Part shown: positions 58,461 through 64,000 of the stretch, in pieces
Layout of the letters: each line of letters starts with the position of its first letter
How positions within the stretch are numbered: position 1 is the first letter of the stretch
NCBI RefSeq assembly: GCF_964204865.1
Contig: NC_135263.1
Coordinates: 5,644,501 to 5,708,500, forward strand
Direction of reading: 5' to 3'
Source of the DNA: Styela clava
Lineage: Eukaryota > Chordata > Ascidiacea > Stolidobranchia > Styelidae
DNA: 64,000 nt
The notes under the pieces: generated by a model
Seen by the model: the letters and a program-made list of their open reading frames with translations, nothing else
Database searches by the model: none
What the model was told of the DNA's origin: nothing
Made by a program: the position numbers and the translations under genes

Positions 58461-61316
58461 ATGGCTAAAGGAATACTTAAAAAAGTGGCTCAAAGACTCA
58501 TTACAAGTCATTATCGCAAATATCCTAAATCTCGATTAAACTCATCTTTGTCATCAACTGGTCAACAAGGATTTCCTGACCAGAGTGGGTTTCAAACAGC
58601 TGCTGTCAGCACAAGTAAGAACTTGGTTTAATTTTAGGAACCTTATGTATTTCATGCATATGTTTTGCAATGATTCTATAACAATCGTTTATATTCTATC
58701 TCCACGATCACATATTATTGAGAGTTATTTTACATGAATTTATTATTTCAAATCTTTAGGTTATTTGATAGAAAAACCAAGAATGAATCTTATATAAAAA
58801 TAAATTTTTAATTTCCATTTTATTGAAATACTTTGATGAGAAAACCTGCGTAAATACCATTTATTACTTCGAATTTTTTTTTTAAATTTCAACATTCACC
58901 CTTTTGTCTTGAAATTCTCGATTTGTAATGACAATGTTAATTTAAAATAAGAATTAGATTTGTGATATGGTTTATCCTTTTATTTCAAAACTGATAGAAA
59001 CCCACTGAACAGAAACCCACTTTTTTATTGAAGATCAGGGGGCCAAAGTGGAAACCACCATCTTAGTTGAGAAGCTTTTCATAATAAGGTTGAAACTAAA
59101 AGCTATCAATATTTATAAATCGTTTCAGATCAATCATTATGGATGAAACCATCAGAATTAAATTTACTCAAAGACCCAGTAGTGATTGATGAATTGAAAG
59201 ATGCCGAAGATATTGAGAAGGAATTGTTGTCTGATAATATCGACAGTCAATTACCACGAGTTAATCTAAAGATTGATACTCATGCTTTAATTAAAGCATT
59301 AATGGAAAGTGGTAAGAATTTATAACAATCATAAGGACTATGAAAATTATATATCGATGTTCTTATAGCACAGTGGTTTGATTGGCCCGGTGACCGTAGA
59401 TTTGAACCCATGCGTATATCCACGGGTTCAATCTATATGCGGGTGCTAAAACCCATGGGTTAGGGTTAGTATGGGTTTAACTATCCGTGAAACAAAAAAA
59501 ATTCCATAGGTGCAATAGCATACAGGTGCAATTGTCATGGGTTCAAATGTAATGGAACCGATTGGCCCACATAATGATTTAATATGGCCATCGAAAGCAA
59601 GTGTGTTTATTTTCTGTTTGCGTTTTAAGACACCACTAATTGTTATGTCATTATCACAGCTTTAAGTATGTGTATATTCGTAACAATTCAATTATGCCTG
59701 TCCCGTGAATATCCGCCCGCTCCTAATTTGAACCCCCCCCCCCGGTCAATCAACTTCGGGAACCACTTGGTCATCATAATCGTAACATTATCATTGTGTA
59801 GGTATATGCCCTGCTAGTCAGGATAAATTGATGCTTTTACAACCACTTGGCCACCACACACAAAGTTAAGTTCAATTCTCTCATTCACAATTTATTCATA
59901 ACAATAGAAAAGTATTAAAGTTCATTTTGAAAATATAACTGAATGGCTGGCATCAATTCAATAGATTTCAAACAAGTCAGGTTCAAAATACCATTAGTAA
60001 TTTCATAATCTATGTTTAGGTTTCACTATGCAACAAGCCGAAGCATTGACTATGTCTATGGTACAAATTGTGGGAGGGAATTCTGATACTCTGCAATCTT
60101 CAATGGTGTCAAAATCACAAGCGGTATGTTTAATCATCCTGTCGGTCCAATGGGTATATAAAGGGTAATGACAGGGATATTCAAAGTTCACCCATTCACT
60201 GACGTTCCAATGATGATTGATGTGCTTTGACATCATAATTAATATTGTACTAATAGTCATTTCCTCTATCATATCGCTAAGAAATGTTTTAAAGTTTTTG
60301 GGCACAACACTGTATGGTAGTTAATTGGGGTGAACTTGTAATATATTGAGAAACATTAAGCATTGATTTATTTCTAGTCGAATAAATGACCGAAGTTAAA
60401 TTTTAGACAATGTGCCAGAAGCCATATTTCATAATTACGTATTGCTTCTATTTTAGCAACTCACGATACAAAAATTTGCCAGTCAACTTGCAATACTTAG
60501 ACGAGATATGATGATTATGGAGAAAACTGATTTCACAGAATTGGTCACCAAAATTGAAAGAATAACTTCTGAACTAGAGCAATTGCGACGAACAACTAAG
60601 GTTAGTTTGTGAAATTTTTCTTCAAACCTAGCTTTATTATTTCGTCCATCTCCAGATACTCTTTGTCAGATATAATACATTCGTTTGCTTTATTTACAGG
60701 ATGAGATAACGAAGATTAGCAGTGATCTCACGCTTGACTTCAATCTTGAGAAAGGAAAAGTGAAGGACATGCATCTTGATCATCTTAGAGCGGTTGAAGA
60801 TAAACATGCGAAGATATTTGAAAAGGTGAAAAAGTAACCCATGTCCACCATTTTGCTCAGGTGTAATAAATAAAATTGGGTAGGCCGTAGTCCATACTGA
60901 ACCAGATTATGTCCGATATCAGTGGCTGTCATACCTGGCTGACTTAGTTGTATAAAATAGGCAAAAAAGGCATGACAATTAGTTCACCCATGATTCATTC
61001 ATTGTGCTCACGAAACACCGCTGTATGGCTTAACAATGTCTAAATTTAAATTGATTATCCATCTCTATTTCAGATCAACAACATTGAAAAAGAGTTACAA
61101 AACGTAAGAAGTTATATAAACACAGAGAACGCATCACTGCAGACATTATTTGAACGATACAAATCAGATTCAGTCAAAGTTGCGTTCGGTGAGTCATTGG
61201 CGCTTCCGATGTAAAGTATTGTTACCACTACACTTATATAACTAATTTCTCTCATTGCAGGAGCCATTGCAACCTGTATGACAATAGTTCTTGGATTCTA
61301 CAGAATTTGGTCATGA
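58461..61316 (+). CDS. CCDC90B: CCDC90B/MCUR1-family mitochondrial protein
   Basis: Seven exons in consistent phase: 58461-58614, 59129-59311, 60020-60123, 60457-60600, 60700-60825, 61074-61188 and 61261-61316; 293 residues. The start (MAKGILKKVAQRLITSHYRK) is basic and fits a mitochondrial targeting signal. The family core follows: DTHALIKALMESGFTMQQAEAL, a long coiled coil (RRDMMIMEKTDFTELVTKIE, DEITKISSDLTLDFNLEKGK), and a C-terminal membrane segment, AIATCMTIVLGFYRIW. The family (DUF1640) sits in the inner mitochondrial membrane; MCUR1 scaffolds the calcium uniporter. The length lies between human CCDC90B and MCUR1, so the paralogue is not certain. Intron 2 carries a MULE derivative and intron 5 a SINE. 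Confidence 0.9.
59389..59559 (+). mobile_element. Non-autonomous MULE derivative, 9-bp duplication
   Basis: 171 bp from GGTGACCGTAG to AATGGAACC, the same unlike termini as the 8459-12535 element. GATTGGCCC flanks it exactly on both sides (59380-59388 and 59560-59568). The interior follows the outer right arm of the full element (CAATCTATATGCGGGTGCTA, ATAGGTGCAATAG.ATACAGG), plus about 25 bp of the left end. It holds a GGGTTAGGGTTAG word. It lies in intron 2 of CCDC90B. Confidence 0.9.
60838..61040 (+). mobile_element. 5'-truncated SINE copy
   Basis: Starts at CCCATGTCCACCATTTTGCTC, corresponding to the region just after the B box of the other two copies, then GTGTAATAAAT..ATTGGGTAGGC and ACTGAACCAGATT. 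It lies in intron 5 of CCDC90B. The 3' end is approximate. Confidence 0.5.
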
Positions 61317-61460
61317 TGTCTTGATGTCTTCTTCATTCACCTTCATCTTCTATGGAATTATGATTATATTTGTTTGGTTTTTGGTAGGGCAATCTGTCTC
61401 CTGCAACTGAATTTTTCACGATTCGTCTGATGTCACTAGATTATAATGGTGGTGTGTAAT

Positions 61461-61466
61461 AATAAA
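61461..61466 (+). promoter_or_regulatory. Poly(A) signal of CCDC90B
   Basis: AATAAA 144 bases after the TGA of CCDC90B and only 15 bases short of the METTL17 stop codon on the other strand, so the two transcripts probably overlap at their 3' ends. Confidence 0.55.
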
Positions 61467-61480
61467 AATTCAAACAAATA

Positions 61481-63726
61481 TTACGTGTATGAATATACAA
61501 TACCAAAAATGTACCTGCCATATTTATCCTTATTTAAATATAAATGTTCGATTTGGCCTTCATGAGTGCAAAGATGACACCACATCTTCTTCAAACTACC
61601 TTGAGGATTAGTTATTACCCTCGGCCATTCTGGATTCTCTGTGAAACAGATTACTTAATGACGAAGGTCTGGCGCACTTAGTTTTTCTCTATTAATTATA
61701 TACTGGGTCTAGCTGATTGATAAGGGCATTAAAGAGACTTTGATAATATAAACAACTTACGTGGTTTCTTTTTCGATAAAACTATGTAGGTGAATGTTTC
61801 TTGAACTGCACCTTCTTTACCGTGGAATTTCTGTTTTAAATTGAAAATTTCGAAATCATGTTATTAATTTTGTTTATAAACCCTGATGGTTGAATGCAAT
61901 GTATTATTATTTCTGTGCAAACTAGCTCAATGCAAATCACATAACTTGGACTGCGTTAGTTAGAAATGTAGTGAATAAATTTCTTACCTTTGCATACAGT
62001 GGCGGAATATATGATTGTGTGAAATTGCATGGATTGCCTTGAAACTTGGGACATGGTTTGCTGTGTGGACACTGTGAAACACAAAACTCGTTCTTATTTT
62101 GTTTGTATTGCATGAAAGCGCTTATGGTGATTCCATTATTTACCTTTGTAGGCTATTTAATCAAATATTGTGATCAATAATGCTTGCTTCAGACTTAATT
62201 TAGACTACCTGTTTAACACAATTTACTAGGAAGAAGTGTACTGATACCAAATTCGAACTTTTGGGGTCTGAGCAATTTTTCTATCCTTGTGTTGTTCATT
62301 TTGTTATAAAATTGTGAGTACCTTTTTTAAGAAATATATCATATCAATGTCTTCAATAATAAATACTAACCGGAGCAAAAATGTGTCCTTTGTTAATTTT
62401 ACTGTTTGATCTTCGTTTTTTACTCAAATCGGCGCCTTCTATACCCTGCAAGAGAAACCTTGTTAAGATTTTCTTTCGAAGAACCGGAGACTTGAAATTT
62501 ATCAAAAGTCACTTACATGAGCTATTAAGTTTCTTGCCTCCATAATCATATGATATCCTGGCCTATTACCTTGTTCAATGATTACCTGAAAGAATGTCAT
62601 GTTTTAGTTTGTTCAATGAAAGAATTGCCCCCTCAATAATACAGAACAGTTTATTTCTGCAAGTAAACATTTGTAAGATGAAGTTACCTCTGATTTGGTT
62701 TAGCCTACTCAAAATATTTCCAGGAAAGTGAAGAATAAAGATGTATATTTCAGAATTATCTAATCTAGCAAGGGCCAACAAAAGGTTCATGAGCTGTACG
62801 TGGATCATCAAATCGACTCGACAAATCAAGGTCATTATATGAACAAAAGAGATTACTTCAATTGTGAGTTTGGTTCTAAAGTGACATATCGATTTTAATA
62901 AACATTTTTTACAGAGCGCACCATATCACAGTGATTTTTGAAAAGGATTGTTCAGTAGAGGCCACATAGCACTAAAAAGATATGGAACCAGTAAATAATC
63001 AACTTGAGCACTCATAAAAATTTGTCAAAATCTAGAACAAAGATGGGTAGATTTTCATATGTCGTGCTTATTACCAAATACTTGTTGGTCTTCTCCCACA
63101 GGATTTTTAAAGTTGTCAGTCTTTCTTTTTCTGAAGGTAATTCACTCAATGTGTATGCGGCTACTACTATGTCATAGGTATGCTGAAGGAGAATAAAAAT
63201 CATTTGACGATTTAAGGTTATTACCATTGAAATACTTTTGAAAAGCATTATGAATAGAGTCTAATTCGATAGAAAATAGAATATACATTGTCTTTTGAAA
63301 CAATCCAAGGATAACAAATATTTCTATAAATAGGGAGCAAACAATAACGTGCACTCCCTACTATGTTTACCAGGTTAAGGTTAGGCCATAATTTAATTCC
63401 GATTTTCCCTATTTTTTAGTTCTGTTACGAGTTTGGGGACTGTTTGTTAGTAAAGTAGACAAACAAAGTTAGTCACCTCCATATTGGTACACATACTTCT
63501 GGAGCGCCCAAAAATGTATTTCAACTATATAACAATATAAAACACAAAAAGATTGGGCATTTTCACCTTATACGATAAAGGCAACATTGGCCTGATATAA
63601 ATGCCTGATAGTTCAGCATCATCTCCACCACCAGAGAGTAGAAACTGTGAAGTTTGGTTCATACATTGAGACCAGTCAACGCACATGAAATCTTCAATAT
63701 CTTTACCGAACACAGAGTTGGCTGCC
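61481..63726 (-). CDS. METTL17: METTL17 (Rsm22-like) mitoribosome assembly factor, 3' part
   Basis: Minus-strand exons: 63726-63567, 63182-63075, 62585-62517, 62445-62371, 62071-61988, 61830-61761 and 61638-61481. Phases agree. The first visible exon is internal (starts in phase 2), so the N-terminus lies beyond the window. Landmarks are CVDWSQCMNQTSQFL, DIVVAAYTLSELPSEKER of the methyltransferase fold, IIEQGNRPGYHMIMEARNL, and a cysteine cluster CPHSKPCPKFQGNPC with a later CHLC. In human METTL17 cysteines of this region bind a 4Fe-4S cluster, and the protein aids small-subunit mitoribosome assembly. The C-terminus here is shorter than the human one. An M1 MITE sits in the intron 63183-63566. 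Confidence 0.9.
63351..63508 (+). mobile_element. MITE family M1, copy in METTL17 intron
   Basis: Starts GCACTCCCTACTATGTTTACC and ends CACATACTTCTGGAGCGCC, with the shared AGGTTAAGGTTAGGCCATAA and AAAGTAGACAAACAAA blocks. Flanking 8-mers do not match. It lies between two METTL17 exons. Confidence 0.65.
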
Positions 63727-64000
63727 CTGCAAAATACAATGATATGGTGACTCATTCAGGGTATATTTACTTTGGTAATCCGTGGCAAACTGGAAACTCC
63801 AAACATTTATCCTGGAAGAGTGGAAAGCCTATAAGATGGTTCAATCATATGAAGAACCATGGGAGCTCTTCCAGTTCCATTGAATGGGAAGTATAGAAAT
63901 AGTTCACCATTTGTTTGTTTCAGATGTATGGACTTTTGATATTAGAGGAAGGAGTCTCGCATATAATTCTCCCCATGAGATGCGAACCCCCACATTGTCA
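63727..64000. other. Incomplete METTL17 intron at the window edge
   Basis: No METTL17 exon found between the acceptor at 63727 and the window end on the minus strand. The 80-codon plus-strand frame at 63654-63896 overlaps the exon and is treated as chance. Confidence 0.35.

Overview
The window is nuclear DNA from an AT-rich metazoan. The genes have short exons and GT-AG introns, AATAAA poly(A) signals lie just past stop codons, there is a U1 snRNA gene, and many small DNA transposons sit between and inside the genes. The host proteins look deuterostome-like and a marine invertebrate such as a tunicate is plausible, but that is inference. No search could be run.

Layout. Positions 1-3.75 kb (minus strand) hold a secreted cysteine-rich protein built from repeated phase-1 exon modules, plus two further phase-1 exons of uncertain attachment. 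Positions 3.7-8.4 kb contain only repeats and MITEs. Positions 8459-12535 are a complete Mutator-like (MULE) transposon. Its two ~0.5 kb terminal inverted repeats are arrays of a 16-bp minisatellite, like a foldback element, and its FLYWCH + MULE transposase has at least two frameshifts. A 171-bp deletion derivative of the same family, with a perfect 9-bp target duplication, lies at 59389-59559. Positions 12.9-20 kb hold tandem repeats, a hAT MITE, a RING-finger pseudogene and a mariner-like MITE. Positions 20.4-24.5 kb hold a PIF/Harbinger element whose two proteins (DDE transposase and MADF-BESS DNA-binding partner) are both still open and face each other.

Host genes follow. RECQL4 is intronless (26606-30535). 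A 16-exon gene of the ZCCHC14/ZCCHC2 family covers 32186-46273. Positions 46.7-54 kb contain nested hAT elements and a broken LINE. A U1 snRNA gene is at 56168-56332. CCDC90B/MCUR1 has seven exons (58461-61316), and the 3' part of METTL17 (61481-63726, minus strand) runs off the window. The last two are nuclear genes for mitochondrial proteins, arranged convergently with stop codons only 164 bp apart.

How they fit together. The host genes serve replication/repair (RECQL4), RNA control (ZCCHC14-like), splicing (U1) and mitochondria (CCDC90B, METTL17). The rest is mostly transposon traffic: MULE, Harbinger, hAT, mariner-type MITEs, a tRNA-derived SINE and a LINE. The most unusual item is the MULE family with minisatellite arms.
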